A stretch of DNA of 64,000 bases, taken from the NCBI GenBank assembly GCA_023212695.1, contig JALCCG010000087.1, positions 1-64,000 of the forward strand. Reading direction: 5' to 3'. Positions 43,891-53,055 of the stretch are shown in pieces (the stretch's first letter is position 1; every line of letters starts with the position of its first letter). The translations under genes were made by a program, and so were the position numbers. The notes beneath the pieces are model-generated. The model was not told where the DNA came from and made no database searches. It worked only from the letters and a program-made list of their open reading frames with translations. Origin of the DNA: Sporisorium sorghi (Eukaryota > Basidiomycota > Ustilaginomycetes > Ustilaginales > Ustilaginaceae).

Positions 43891-45651
43891 ATGATGGCAT
43901 TAGACGGTATTGTCACACGCGCAATCGTGCATGAGCTTCAATCATGCCAGGGTGCGCGGATCAATAAAATATATCAGCCGAACGATCGGGACATCGTCCT
44001 TCATATGCGCACAAAACAAGGAAATGCCAAATTGCTGCTATCGGCCAACCCTACATATCCCCGGGTGCATCTGACACAGGAGACGTTTGTGAATCCGGCT
44101 GAAGCCCCGATGTTCTGCATGGTCCTGCGCAAGCATTGCGAGAGCGGCATCATCGAGGACATCCAGCAGGTCGGCATGGAACGGATTATTCATATTACGA
44201 TCCGTCAGCGTGACGAGCTCGGGGATATATCCTCCAAAAAAATCATCATCGAGCTAATGGGCAGACACAGCAACATTATTTTGCTCGATCCCGCAAACGG
44301 CACCATTCTGGACGGCATCCATCACGTAACCCCGTCCATCAGCAGTTACAGAGTGGTTATGCCCGGGTTCTCCTACACGAATCCGCCGGAGCAGCACAAA
44401 CTTAATCCGCTGGAAACCGGGCAGGAAGCTTTCCGGGAAGCTTGTTTGATGAGTGAGGAGCAAGCCGTTCCGTGGCTCGTAGGGACATTCAGCGGTCTAA
44501 GCCCTCTGGCAGCCCAGGAGATAACCCACCGCACGGGCGCTCATGCATCTGCCGAAGAGGAAACGGAGAAGGACTGCGGCAGCCTGTGGAGCACTTTCGA
44601 CGAGATCATGGAATTAGTTCGGAGCCATCAATATACCCCGGTTACAGGCCTGAATGGAACGGGGAAATCGGTCTTCTCCGTCATTCCGTTAAGCCTCCTG
44701 GCAGGAGAAGCCGCAACCTACGACTCCGTCAGTCAATGCTTGGAGGATTATTATGGTGATAAAGCGCAGCGGGATACGGTTAAGCAGAAGGTCAGCGACC
44801 TGCTTCGGTTCCTCCAGAATGAACGAACCAAGAACATCAAGAAGCTGAATAACCTGAATGCCGATTTGGAGGAAGCCGGTGATGCAGACCGGTATCGCAT
44901 CTATGGCGAGCTGCTCTTCGCCTCGCTGCATCAGATTCAGAAGGGAGACCGGGAAGCAAAGCTGACCAACTTCTATGATGAGGACCAAGCTTCCGTTACC
45001 ATTCCACTGGATCCGCTTTTGACTCCATCGGACAATGCGCAGCGTTACTTTAAAAAATACAACAAATACAAAAACAGCCTCGCCGTCATCGATGAGCAGC
45101 TGATTAAGACCCGTGAAGAGATTGATTATATCGAAAACCTGCTGCAGCAGCTGGCGCACGCTTCCTTGAACGATATCGACGAAATACGCGACGAGCTGAT
45201 TCAACAGGGATATTTGAGAGATCGAAACCGCAAAGCCAAGAAAAAGAAAAAAAATGACAAGCCGACGCTGCATGTCTATACTTCATCCGAAGGTGTCGAG
45301 CTCTACGTTGGCAAAAACAACCTTCAGAACGAATATGTGACCAACCGTCTCGCATCCTCCAATGATACATGGCTGCACACCAAGGATATTCCAGGCTCTC
45401 ACGTCGTCATCCGAAGCAGTGATTACGGTGACGCCACGCTGCAGGAAGCGGCTCAGCTTGCCGCTTATTACAGCCAGGCTAAAGAATCGAGCAGCGTGCC
45501 GGTCGATTACACACTCATTCGACATGTTCGCAAGCCGAATGGAGCCAAGCCCGGATTTGTCATCTATGACAATCAGAAAACCTTGTTCGTCACACCGAAC
45601 GAGCAGCAAATCAAGGCCCTGCCCAATTCAGTGAAAAACAACCGAAATTAA
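43891..45651 (+). CDS. rqcH: Ribosome quality-control factor RqcH (NFACT/Rqc2, FbpA family)
   Basis: 586 residues. The NFACT-N domain reads LDGIVTRAIVHELQSCQGARINKIYQP, with the MVLRKHCESG signature; a long coiled-coil (about 295-440) is followed by NFACT-R (TLHVYTSSEGVELYVGKNN, NEYVTNRLASSNDTWLHTKDIPGSHVVIRS). RqcH binds split 60S subunits with stalled peptide and adds C-terminal alanine tails. AGGAG, five bases, then ATG. It is divergent from yloB as in Bacillus (yloA). Confidence 0.93.
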   Translation: MMALDGIVTRAIVHELQSCQGARINKIYQPNDRDIVLHMRTKQGNAKLLLSANPTYPRVHLTQETFVNPAEAPMFCMVLRKHCESGIIEDIQQVGMERIIHITIRQRDELGDISSKKIIIELMGRHSNIILLDPANGTILDGIHHVTPSISSYRVVMPGFSYTNPPEQHKLNPLETGQEAFREACLMSEEQAVPWLVGTFSGLSPLAAQEITHRTGAHASAEEETEKDCGSLWSTFDEIMELVRSHQYTPVTGLNGTGKSVFSVIPLSLLAGEAATYDSVSQCLEDYYGDKAQRDTVKQKVSDLLRFLQNERTKNIKKLNNLNADLEEAGDADRYRIYGELLFASLHQIQKGDREAKLTNFYDEDQASVTIPLDPLLTPSDNAQRYFKKYNKYKNSLAVIDEQLIKTREEIDYIENLLQQLAHASLNDIDEIRDELIQQGYLRDRNRKAKKKKKNDKPTLHVYTSSEGVELYVGKNNLQNEYVTNRLASSNDTWLHTKDIPGSHVVIRSSDYGDATLQEAAQLAAYYSQAKESSSVPVDYTLIRHVRKPNGAKPGFVIYDNQKTLFVTPNEQQIKALPNSVKNNRN

Positions 45652-45686
45652 TACAAGCTCAAACACAGTGGCATCGCTACACAAAG

Positions 45687-45732
45687 AAACGGGTACCCTG
45701 GCAGATCAACTGACCTGCCAGGGTACCCGTTT
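45687..45732. terminator. Strong bidirectional terminator, rqcH and PHP gene
   Basis: An 18-bp perfect stem (AAACGGGTACCCTGGCAG and its complement) with a 10-base loop, placed between convergent genes. T-runs of three on each side. One of the longest perfect stems in the window. Confidence 0.88.
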
Positions 45733-45737
45733 ATGAT

Positions 45738-46607
45738 TTAGCTTGATATGGTTCGCGCCTGCTGAAGCTGTTCCAGCACCTGCATAGGCACCTGCCGACT
45801 GCCGATATCCCCATGAAATACCTGGCCCTGCCTCACGCCATGATAATCCGATCCAGCTGTGACGATTAAGCCGTATTCCTTGGCCATTGCCAAATACCGC
45901 AGCTCATCCGGGGCTTCATGATCGGAATGATAAACCTCAATTCCCTTAAACGCCGCCGCCTGGATTACCTCTCTTACCAATCCATCGTCACCGTACAGCC
46001 CCGGGTGCGCAAGCACCGGTACTCCGCCGGCCTCGCGAATCCATTCGCAGGCCTCCTTCGGTTGAATTCGCGGCTGAGGGACGTAGGCCGCTGCGCCTTG
46101 CGCTAGATAACGATAAAAGGCATCCCTCAGATGGAGGGCATGTCCTTTCAAAACCAGCGCATCCGCAATATGCGGGCGCCCGATGCTCTCATCAGGCTCA
46201 AGCAGCCGTCCCAAACCCTTGATTACATCCTCCATCGTAAGCTCAATTCCCAGCTCCTGAAGTTTATCTATGATGCGCTCATTGCGTTGTTCCCTTGTTC
46301 GTCGCAGCTCTGCCAGACGTTCAAGAAACACGGGATCCCGGTAATCTACATAATAGCCAAGGACATGTATATCCGTTCCTCCGGCCATGGTGCTGATTTC
46401 CACGCCCGGAACGACAACCATGTTCAATCGTTCTCCCGCCTGCAACGCCTCCTCGACGCCAGCCACTGTGTCATGATCCGTTATTGCCAGCGCTCCCAGT
46501 CCCCGCTCGAAGGCAAGCTGCACATTCTCTGAGGGACGATTCATTCCATCCGATGCCTGGGTGTGGGAATGAAGATCACAGCCCATCCGCTCCGTCGTTT
46601 GGTCCAT
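45738..46607 (-). CDS. PHP-domain phosphoesterase (TrpH/YciV/RNase AM family)
   Basis: 289 residues with the complete PHP metal set: DLHSHTQASDG, ITDHDT, VEIST, RPHIADALV, VLAHPGLYG and GSDYHG. Such short PHP proteins in other bacteria are 5'-3' exoribonucleases/phosphatases acting on 5-S rRNA ends or 3',5'-bisnucleotides, so a role in RNA end processing or nucleotide recycling is likely. It starts 46 bases downstream of the LysR stop, so the two are probably co-transcribed. Specific substrate not visible. Confidence 0.85.
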   Translation of the reverse strand: MDQTTERMGCDLHSHTQASDGMNRPSENVQLAFERGLGALAITDHDTVAGVEEALQAGERLNMVVVPGVEISTMAGGTDIHVLGYYVDYRDPVFLERLAELRRTREQRNERIIDKLQELGIELTMEDVIKGLGRLLEPDESIGRPHIADALVLKGHALHLRDAFYRYLAQGAAAYVPQPRIQPKEACEWIREAGGVPVLAHPGLYGDDGLVREVIQAAAFKGIEVYHSDHEAPDELRYLAMAKEYGLIVTAGSDYHGVRQGQVFHGDIGSRQVPMQVLEQLQQARTISS

Positions 46608-46653
46608 CCTGCTCCATCTCCTTTCTTTGCTGCCAGTTCCGATATGCCTTTGC

Positions 46654-47550
46654 CTAGCGCTGACGCTCCCTTAGATAGGACAGAAACGTTATGGCTGACA
46701 TGGGCAGCAGCGCTGAACGCAATTGTATCGAATAAAAGTTCCGTTTAAACGAGGCATCGGCAATATCAATCATTTTGACTAAACCGAGCGCAGTTTCATG
46801 TTTGACCGTTGAGATCGACAGCATCGTAATGCCGAGGTCTTCCTCTACGGCTGATTTCACCGCCCCTGTGCTGCCAAGCTCCATTACCGTTTGTATGCTC
46901 CCGGGGTCAAACCCCCGCTCCAGCAGAACATCCTCCATGACCTGCCGGGTCCCCGATCCCTTCTCGCGAAGGACAAACGGATAGGCCAGCACTTCCTCCA
47001 GATAGATTTTGTCTTCCCTTGCCGCCAGTGGATGCCCTGAGGGTACAATCAGTTTGAGCTCATCCTCCATGACCGCATCGAGCACCATATCCGGATGTTC
47101 CACCGGGGCTTCAATCAACCCGAAATTCAATTGGTGGCTTGCGATTTCCTCAAGAATCTGCGTGGTGTTCATCACTTTAAGCATAATGGATATGTCCGGA
47201 TACTCCCGTCCAAAAGGACCCAGCAAACGGGGCAGAACATACTCTCCGATGGTCAGGCTCGCCCCGAGCTGCAGCCTTCCCTGAAGTTTGTTCGAGAAAG
47301 CGGCCATCGCCGCATCCGTTTCCTGAGACAGCTCCAGACTCCGTCGTGCAAAAGGAAGCAGCGTCATCCCTGCCTCGGACAATTCCATGCGTTTGGTGGA
47401 ACGATTAAGAAGCTTTGTCCCGAAGTATTCCTCCAGCGCTTGCACCTGCATCGTCACGGCCGGCTGACTCATGTGGAGCGCCTGCGCGGCAGCGGAAAAG
47501 CTCCCCCGCTCGGCGACCGTGTAAAAAATATGTAGCTGATGAAAGTTCAT
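46654..47550 (-). CDS. LysR-family transcriptional regulator
   Basis: 298 residues: N-terminal winged helix MNFHQLHIFYTVAERGSFSAAAQALHMSQPAVTMQVQALEEYFGTKLLNR (canonical LysR HTH) and a periplasmic-binding-like effector domain from about 90. The pattern GASLTIGEYVLPRLLGPF and GSGTRQVMEDVL resembles CysL/CysB-type regulators of sulfur or selenium metabolism. No sulfur gene is close, so the regulon is open. The PHP gene is downstream in the same direction. Confidence 0.88.
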   Translation of the reverse strand: MNFHQLHIFYTVAERGSFSAAAQALHMSQPAVTMQVQALEEYFGTKLLNRSTKRMELSEAGMTLLPFARRSLELSQETDAAMAAFSNKLQGRLQLGASLTIGEYVLPRLLGPFGREYPDISIMLKVMNTTQILEEIASHQLNFGLIEAPVEHPDMVLDAVMEDELKLIVPSGHPLAAREDKIYLEEVLAYPFVLREKGSGTRQVMEDVLLERGFDPGSIQTVMELGSTGAVKSAVEEDLGITMLSISTVKHETALGLVKMIDIADASFKRNFYSIQLRSALLPMSAITFLSYLRERQR

Positions 47551-47671
47551 AACATCGGTTCCCCTCTCGCTGCCTCTCTTGTTTTATCATTGTAACGGAT
47601 CACAGCAGCGCATACAAAAAAAGACATCCGCGCTTACGCTCGCATGCCACATCATGAATTATGGTTCATCT

Positions 47672-48109
47672 CTATTTACGCTTACGGCTGTTCTTGATCA
47701 GTGTCATACGACGCGAATGGCGAAGCCATGAGTAATAAGACTTCAAATCACGAAGCTCAATGGTTTCAGACATACGTCCCAGAAAAGTTACAATGATCAT
47801 CCGATGCAGTGGATTGCCAATCAGATCACGCTCATGCTCCAGCTCCGAAAACTCCGCCACAACAACCAGGTCGTCATCAATCAGATAGACGTCCTGTTCG
47901 TTACGATAATACGGCACGATCCGGTCCTGCTTCAGGCATTCCCACATCCAGGTTCCGATCTCCTCATGGGATGTGTCATTGCCCTCCACCCGGTCTGTAT
48001 AACGGCTCTTCGCATGGTTGGTAATCACGATGTCGGCTACCTTTTTATCATTTAACGTAATATAAAACGGCTCATAGGTGCTCCACCGCTCAGTCCCTTT
48101 GTCGCGCAT
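47672..48109 (-). CDS. Conserved hypothetical protein, 145 aa
   Basis: Soluble, mixed-charge protein: ERWSTYEPFYITLNDKKVADIVITNHAKSRYTDRVE, then QDVYLIDDDLVVVAEFSELEHERDLIGNPLHRMIIVTFLGRMSETIEL and a basic tail ending NSRKRK. The beta-strand pattern (IVITNHAKSRY, VYLIDDDLVVVAEF, MIIVTFLGRM) suggests a small alpha/beta fold. HAKSRYTDR-like segments occur in short DUF4258-type toxin-associated folds, but I cannot assign it. A hairpin-like inverted repeat lies 76 bases upstream. Confidence 0.65.
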   Translation of the reverse strand: MRDKGTERWSTYEPFYITLNDKKVADIVITNHAKSRYTDRVEGNDTSHEEIGTWMWECLKQDRIVPYYRNEQDVYLIDDDLVVVAEFSELEHERDLIGNPLHRMIIVTFLGRMSETIELRDLKSYYSWLRHSRRMTLIKNSRKRK

Positions 48110-48544
48110 GGAATATCACTCTCCACCAAATGGGTCTTTGTATCTATGTATATATACCCAACATATTACATCATTCCACTAGTATTCACAAGATTGAAAC
48201 ATCGTTTCTTGTGAACAATCACCGAAAATTTAGAAAAAGCTCTAGTTGTATCCTGTGTGGGAAGGTGCAACGTCATATGGAATGATGGACCAATTAAAGT
48301 GTAAATTGTACCGTATTTATACTATTTTATCAAACAAGATTCCGATTTATGCCAATCTATCGTCCCCATTCCATAATAAACTTTGCGCAGCGGAGGTGAG
48401 CGATGGAATTTCAACAAAAAGCGAAAGCTGCAAACTGCTGACATGCTTATACAAAAAAAGCGGCCCCCCGGGAAGGGGCCGCTTTACGCTCATCCGCCAA
48501 CTATGCGATTACCGTTGACTTCAAAGTCCGGTACAGCCTGTGGG
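48110..48544. other. Gene-sparse interval with inverted repeat and a 12-codon ORF
   Basis: Two items. First, TTCACAAG and CTTGTGAA arms with an inner GAAAC/GTTTC (48185-48215) form a bulged hairpin 76 bases upstream of the 145-aa gene. Second, a GGAGGTGA at 48392-48399 stands three bases before ATG at 48403, whose frame MEFQQKAKAANC stops at 48441, just before the terminator hairpin at 48458. The rest shows no gene. Confidence 0.45.
48454..48485 (-). terminator. Terminator after ylbG
   Basis: 11-bp stem AAAGCGGCCCC / GGGGCCGCTTT with a short loop, followed on the minus strand by TTTTTTTG. About 60 bases past the ylbG stop. The same stem would also end a plus-strand transcript, but with a poor U-tract. 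Confidence 0.85.
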
Positions 48545-48808
48545 CTAGGGGCCGTAAAACTTCGCCTTGTCCGGCCCTTTGCTGCTGTACTCCGTCTTAA
48601 TCTCATTCCGGTAGGAGCGCTCGATCTTACGAACGTAGGACAATCTCCGGATGTTCTTCATTGTCTCTTCGGCACGGTCAGCGTTGACGTACATGACAAC
48701 ATAATGCATACGGCGTGATATATAATGTACGCTGCCGTATTTCTCCAAGTTCCTTGCTGCCTTTACATCGCTGACCCATATAATAAAACCGGTCCGTTCA
48801 GCCAACAT
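48545..48808 (-). CDS. ylbG: YlbG family protein (UPF0298)
   Basis: 87 residues: LAERTGFIIWVSDVKAARNLEKYGSVHYISRRMHYVVMYVNADRAEETMKNIRRLSYVRKIERSY is the UPF0298 core, a small ferredoxin-like fold of unknown function. In Bacillus it is encoded next to ylbF; here ricF (ylbF) lies 47 bases upstream, so the pair is conserved. Ends KFYGP, slightly longer than Bacillus YlbG. Confidence 0.9.
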   Translation of the reverse strand: MLAERTGFIIWVSDVKAARNLEKYGSVHYISRRMHYVVMYVNADRAEETMKNIRRLSYVRKIERSYRNEIKTEYSSKGPDKAKFYGP

Positions 48809-48855
48809 CCTAAGCTCCTCGCCTCACTTTCATCTCTATCTCTAGTGTGTGCCTC

Positions 48856-49293
48856 TTATCCGCAGGAACAAGCTCCGCCGCTGCCGCATCCCTTCTTCGG
48901 AAGAGGATCATTGCCCGGAACCTTGATGCTCTCGGAGACCGAAAAAGCAATTCTCTCCGACATCGAGTGCAGCAAATCGTCCAGATTCTTCTCGGCCTGC
49001 TTGAACCGCGCGACAGGCTCGTACGCCTCCAGCTCGGATTCCACTGCGGCTACTTCATCCTTCGCCGAATGATAATTCGGGTGGAAGTGACCGAACCGCT
49101 GAGTCTCATCAAACAGTTCTTTCTTGGATTCAAGCTTTCTGATCAAAGCCTGGATCGTCGGATCACTCTCTACTTCCTGCTTCCAATATAGATAATCCGC
49201 CACTTCGACGGAAGCATTAATCATGTCGCCTATTTCATAGGCATAGGTGAGCACCTCGGCCATATCGACCGTGTTTAATTCCGATACGCTCAT
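48856..49293 (-). CDS. ricF: RicF (YlbF), Y-complex subunit
   Basis: 145 residues. A helical YlbF core (VLTYAYEIGDMINASVEVADYLYWKQEVESDPTIQALIRKLESKKELFDE) precedes a cysteine-rich tail KKGCGSGGACSCG. In Bacillus, RicA-RicF-RicT form the Y-complex, with two 4Fe-4S clusters bound partly by these cysteines, tuning RNase Y, competence and Spo0A phosphorylation. The other two genes are not in this window. ATG at 49293 after GGGATGAG; an upstream in-frame start 45 codons earlier runs into the helicase-associated gene. Confidence 0.88.
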   Translation of the reverse strand: MSVSELNTVDMAEVLTYAYEIGDMINASVEVADYLYWKQEVESDPTIQALIRKLESKKELFDETQRFGHFHPNYHSAKDEVAAVESELEAYEPVARFKQAEKNLDDLLHSMSERIAFSVSESIKVPGNDPLPKKGCGSGGACSCG

Positions 49294-49397
49294 GAACTCA
49301 TCCCGCTTTTCTATTAGTTTGGCCCACACCTGGGTGGAGTGGACTCTTTTATCATAGCATAACGCTCGCATCTTAAGAAGGGGAAATTCAAACGCTT

Positions 49398-51107
49398 TTA
49401 CGGAACGACAAGCCGCATTTCCTTCCATTCCCCTTCACCTAACTGCACGGTACTCCCCATCTTTTCCGAATCCGGTTCGTATAGCGCACCCGAAATTTTC
49501 CATGGCTGGCGTTCAAGCTGAAACGGAATAAACTCCATGCGGCTGCCATCGATCGCTATCTCTAATTTGGCTGACAACTCAAGTGCCTGCTCCATCATTT
49601 GCTTCGCCGTCGAGCTGTGATACGATCGCCAATCCCGCGTCCACATCACAGGAATATGATTCAGGTCCGGAACGATCGAAACTCTATCCGGAACGCAATC
49701 ATCCAGCTCAAGAACAAACTCCCTGCGCGCAGGGAGCATCAATCCGCAGGCTGGATTGCACACATAACGAGCCGCATGGTAACGATTATCCGATCCGTCG
49801 CAGGCCAAGACTTCGACTCTTTCCTCCAGGGTTATGCTCGCCTGTGGTAAGTTCTCCGGATTCCACGATCTTTCAGTATCCTTGCCCCACTGACATAACG
49901 CAGCCTGCACGTTCTCCGGAACCCCCGTCCCCGCATGCTCCTTAAGGAAGGACAGTATCTTTTCCGGTCCCATTCCTGCTTCCGCTGCCTGTGCCACAGA
50001 GTCTCTGGTCAGACGGTAAACCGTCATAAGATCATCCGAGATGCGTTCCGTGCACATGGCAGCCGTATATTTAACCGTATAAGACACATCTGGTGGGATC
50101 AATAATTCAAAATCCGGTTGGATAAAGAGCTGCCCTTCCACGGGATGATTGCGGTTCCCCCCACTCAGCAAAGCTGATGGATCCATACGCCATCTAAAAT
50201 GCAGCCTGCCTTCTTCATCGACTCCAAGATCGGTGTACCCGCACCCGGTCAGCAGCCGTACCCATGGAGCAGCATCCTGCACCGACAAGCTCTGTGCCTT
50301 GGACGCATCCCTTTCGGGCCGATCCATGCTGCTTGCCAGCAGCTGATCAACGGCAAACCAGATGCCTCTGGTTAGAGAAGAATCGCATATCCGCCAGGTA
50401 AAATGCTGATATTCCGCTTGATTCGGAACATAGCGCTCCATCATGTTAAGAAGCACTAATCGGTCCATCGCTTCACGCGGAAGTGCCAGCCAATGCTGCA
50501 ATGCGGCCGTGTTTGCCTTCAGTGAGCCCTGCACCGGAGCTGCCAGCTCAAACGTGAGCAGCAGATCCAATATAACCGCGACATGAGGAGGGTAAGCTTC
50601 ATCATGGGCATAACGGAGAAGAAGTCCCTCCACGTCGGACGGTGTTAGTTCTGCCACGCTACCAAGCCTCTGAATATGCTTCTTATGCAGAACCCCTTTG
50701 CCGGTCATAGCTGCGTGATGCTTGGCAATATATACGAGTACATTGAACAGATCGACTGTGATGCCACTCCTGCCTTCCTGCAGCAGCTTCACGGCTGTCG
50801 CGGTAAGCGGTTCAGGCTTCAGATGACAGAAAGCCTCCTGAAGCGTCTGCAGCTTGTCAAAAGGGATAAAGTACAGCCTCTCGCTCCATCCTTTTTTGAC
50901 CGCCTGGACCCAGCCCTGCTGCCGCAAGGATACAAATGCGAGCTGCACCTCCATCCCGCTTAGACGCTGAACATGCATGGAGCGCAGCCTGTCGTCGTCA
51001 AAGCTCTGTCCCGCAAATCGGCGCCAGATGTGTTGGAGAACCGAACGCTCCTTCGGATGAAGCTGGTCTAAACTGCAGCGTCCCGCGCTGTTCTGCTGGT
51101 CCGTCAT
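49398..51107 (-). CDS. Helicase-associated (XPB/Ssl2-like N-terminal) domain protein
   Basis: 569 residues without Walker motifs. A string of winged-helix-like segments (HPKERSVLQHIWRRFAG, GMEVQLAFVSLRQQGWVQAVKKGW) is followed by an XPB-associated domain: PVEGQLFIQPDFELLIPPDVSYTVKYTAAMCTERISDDLMTVYRLTRDSVAQAAEAGM. This is what I know as Helicase_C_3, found beside mycobacterial XPB (the Rv0862c type). The stop of XPB overlaps its start in ATGA. It is likely the XPB accessory/DNA-binding partner. Confidence 0.78.
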   Translation of the reverse strand: MTDQQNSAGRCSLDQLHPKERSVLQHIWRRFAGQSFDDDRLRSMHVQRLSGMEVQLAFVSLRQQGWVQAVKKGWSERLYFIPFDKLQTLQEAFCHLKPEPLTATAVKLLQEGRSGITVDLFNVLVYIAKHHAAMTGKGVLHKKHIQRLGSVAELTPSDVEGLLLRYAHDEAYPPHVAVILDLLLTFELAAPVQGSLKANTAALQHWLALPREAMDRLVLLNMMERYVPNQAEYQHFTWRICDSSLTRGIWFAVDQLLASSMDRPERDASKAQSLSVQDAAPWVRLLTGCGYTDLGVDEEGRLHFRWRMDPSALLSGGNRNHPVEGQLFIQPDFELLIPPDVSYTVKYTAAMCTERISDDLMTVYRLTRDSVAQAAEAGMGPEKILSFLKEHAGTGVPENVQAALCQWGKDTERSWNPENLPQASITLEERVEVLACDGSDNRYHAARYVCNPACGLMLPARREFVLELDDCVPDRVSIVPDLNHIPVMWTRDWRSYHSSTAKQMMEQALELSAKLEIAIDGSRMEFIPFQLERQPWKISGALYEPDSEKMGSTVQLGEGEWKEMRLVVP

Positions 51108-52900
51108 CTCCAGGAAGCCTCCTTCCCACGAGATAATTCGAACCGAGAAGTCCCCGAAATCCCGCGCAGATCAACAGAACCCGGAGGCTTCGCCAGAACC
51201 GTGTGATATGCATACCCCTGCTCAATCAAGAACAGCTGCCTCCGTATGGCAAACATCTCCTCCCGGCTATCCTCCGAGACTACTGCATAAAAATAAGCCC
51301 GGTTCTCCCCTTGCTTCGGCCGCAGCAAGCGTCCGAGCCGCTGTGCCTCCTCCTGCCTTGAACCATAGCTGCCCGAAACCTCGATCGCAACGGAAGCATC
51401 CGGCAAGTCCACTGCGAAATTAGCCACTTTAGAAACGACAAGCACGCGCACGGCTCCTTCCCGAAACGCCTTATACCATTCATTCCGCTGATCCTGCGCC
51501 ATCTGTCCCGTAATGAGGGGTGCATCCAGTTGCCGGGCAATAGTATTGAGCTGATCCAGGTATTGGCCGATGACCAAGATTTGAGCTCCTTTGTGTAAAT
51601 CCACGAGCTGCTTTACAACCAGCAGCTTGGACGGATTCTCGGCCGCCAGCCGATACTGCTCCCTTTTGCCAGCAGCCCCGCAAGCTTCTTTGAGTTCTTC
51701 CGGCATCGGCACCTTCATCTCAACGCAGTCCACCGAGGCAATCCAGCCCTGTTCCTCCAGCCGTTTCCACGGCATTTCATACCGTTTGGGACCGATCAGC
51801 GAGAACACGTCATGCTCCCGTCCATCCTCCCGAACCAATGTGGCCGTCAGGCCAAGCCTGCGTGTTGCTTGAATATCGGCCGTTGCACGGAACACCGGAG
51901 CAGGAAGAAGATGAACCTCATCATAGATGATCAAACCCCAACGGCGTTCGTTAAACAGCTTCATATGCGGCTGCTCATCGTCCTTTCCCTGGCGATGAGT
52001 CAAAATTTGATAGGTGGCTACCGTGACCGGCCGAACATCCTTGCGCTGACCGGAATATTCACCAATGTCATCGACAGACAGCGACGTTTTGTGTAACAGC
52101 TCGGTGATCCATTGTCTGACAGACGTTGTGTTGGAGGTAAGGATCAGCGTCTCACACTGCAGCTCGCGCATGGCAGCCATGCCGATCACCGTCTTTCCGG
52201 CTCCACAGGGCAGCACGAGCACCCCGTTGCCTCCTTCACCGCCGATATCCCTGAAGGATTCCACAGCTTTCTGCTGATACTCGCGAAGCTTGAATTCTTG
52301 ATCAGCTTCTTCCGGCAACTCTCCGCTCGATTCCTCACTTCTTCTCGTATCCGGTCGTTCTCCCGCCCAGAAGATGTTCAAATATTGTCCATCCAGATAT
52401 CCCGCATGATCCAGAACAGGATAGCCAAGCCGGGTCAGCTCCTGTTTTAATACGCCACGGCGGCCGGCAGACACCTCTGCCTCGTTCGGCGAAATAAACT
52501 GCACCCCGATCTCCACCAGAGAGTGCTTGGACTTCAGTTCCTGCATCACGGATTCCTCCTCACTGCGCAGGAGCAAGGAATGCTCAAGCGTTGGATGCGG
52601 AAGCAGCGACAACTGCCCGTAGCGGCCAACGATCCGTCCAACCTCTTCCAGAAGCGCTGCCGGCACGTCCCACCTTGACAGCGATTGGAGACTCGAGCAA
52701 ATCATCTCTGCCGTCATTCCCGCGGCGGCGGCATTCCACAACGTCAACGGGGTCAAACGATATGTATGAAAAGTTGCAGGACTTTTGATCAAATCCGCAT
52801 AGTGCGCCAATTGTTCTCGTGCGGCCTCAAATTCAGCATGCGTGGTTTCAAGAAGTATGGTCCGATCCCGCTGGACAATGCATGGTTTGTTGTGCACCAT
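51104..52900 (-). CDS. Bacterial XPB-type DNA repair helicase
   Basis: 598 residues. An N-terminal DNA-damage-recognition region (about 1-180) is followed by helicase motifs: Q/Walker A VLPCGAGKTVIG (about 230-240), DEVH at 327-330, the XPB RED triplet at 357-359 in TATLVREDGRE, VSKVANFAVDLPDAS and QRLGRLLRPK. XPB unwinds DNA in nucleotide excision repair in eukaryotes and archaea; bacterial copies are patchy. The four-base overlap with the helicase-associated gene marks a two-gene cassette. ATG start with modest ribosome site. Confidence 0.9.
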   Translation of the reverse strand: MVHNKPCIVQRDRTILLETTHAEFEAAREQLAHYADLIKSPATFHTYRLTPLTLWNAAAAGMTAEMICSSLQSLSRWDVPAALLEEVGRIVGRYGQLSLLPHPTLEHSLLLRSEEESVMQELKSKHSLVEIGVQFISPNEAEVSAGRRGVLKQELTRLGYPVLDHAGYLDGQYLNIFWAGERPDTRRSEESSGELPEEADQEFKLREYQQKAVESFRDIGGEGGNGVLVLPCGAGKTVIGMAAMRELQCETLILTSNTTSVRQWITELLHKTSLSVDDIGEYSGQRKDVRPVTVATYQILTHRQGKDDEQPHMKLFNERRWGLIIYDEVHLLPAPVFRATADIQATRRLGLTATLVREDGREHDVFSLIGPKRYEMPWKRLEEQGWIASVDCVEMKVPMPEELKEACGAAGKREQYRLAAENPSKLLVVKQLVDLHKGAQILVIGQYLDQLNTIARQLDAPLITGQMAQDQRNEWYKAFREGAVRVLVVSKVANFAVDLPDASVAIEVSGSYGSRQEEAQRLGRLLRPKQGENRAYFYAVVSEDSREEMFAIRRQLFLIEQGYAYHTVLAKPPGSVDLRGISGTSRFELSRGKEASWR

Positions 52901-53055
52901 TTTTCCCTCCTCGTATCATATGGATCTCCGTTTTCCATAGCTGAGCTAAAAAAAGAAGCCCACATCCAATGTCATGGATCTGAACTTCCCCTATGATTTA
53001 TAGGATTTCCAAAATACGAGGGTTCATGCGCTATGAATGCGATTTTCTATGGGTT
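52901..53055. other. Spacer between XPB and the M20 gene
   Basis: About 150 bases with no gene. It holds a weak inverted pattern (AAGCCC near 52958 and a GATCTGAACTT later) that may be the M20-unit terminator, and the XPB promoter on the minus strand. Neither could be fixed. Confidence 0.3.
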
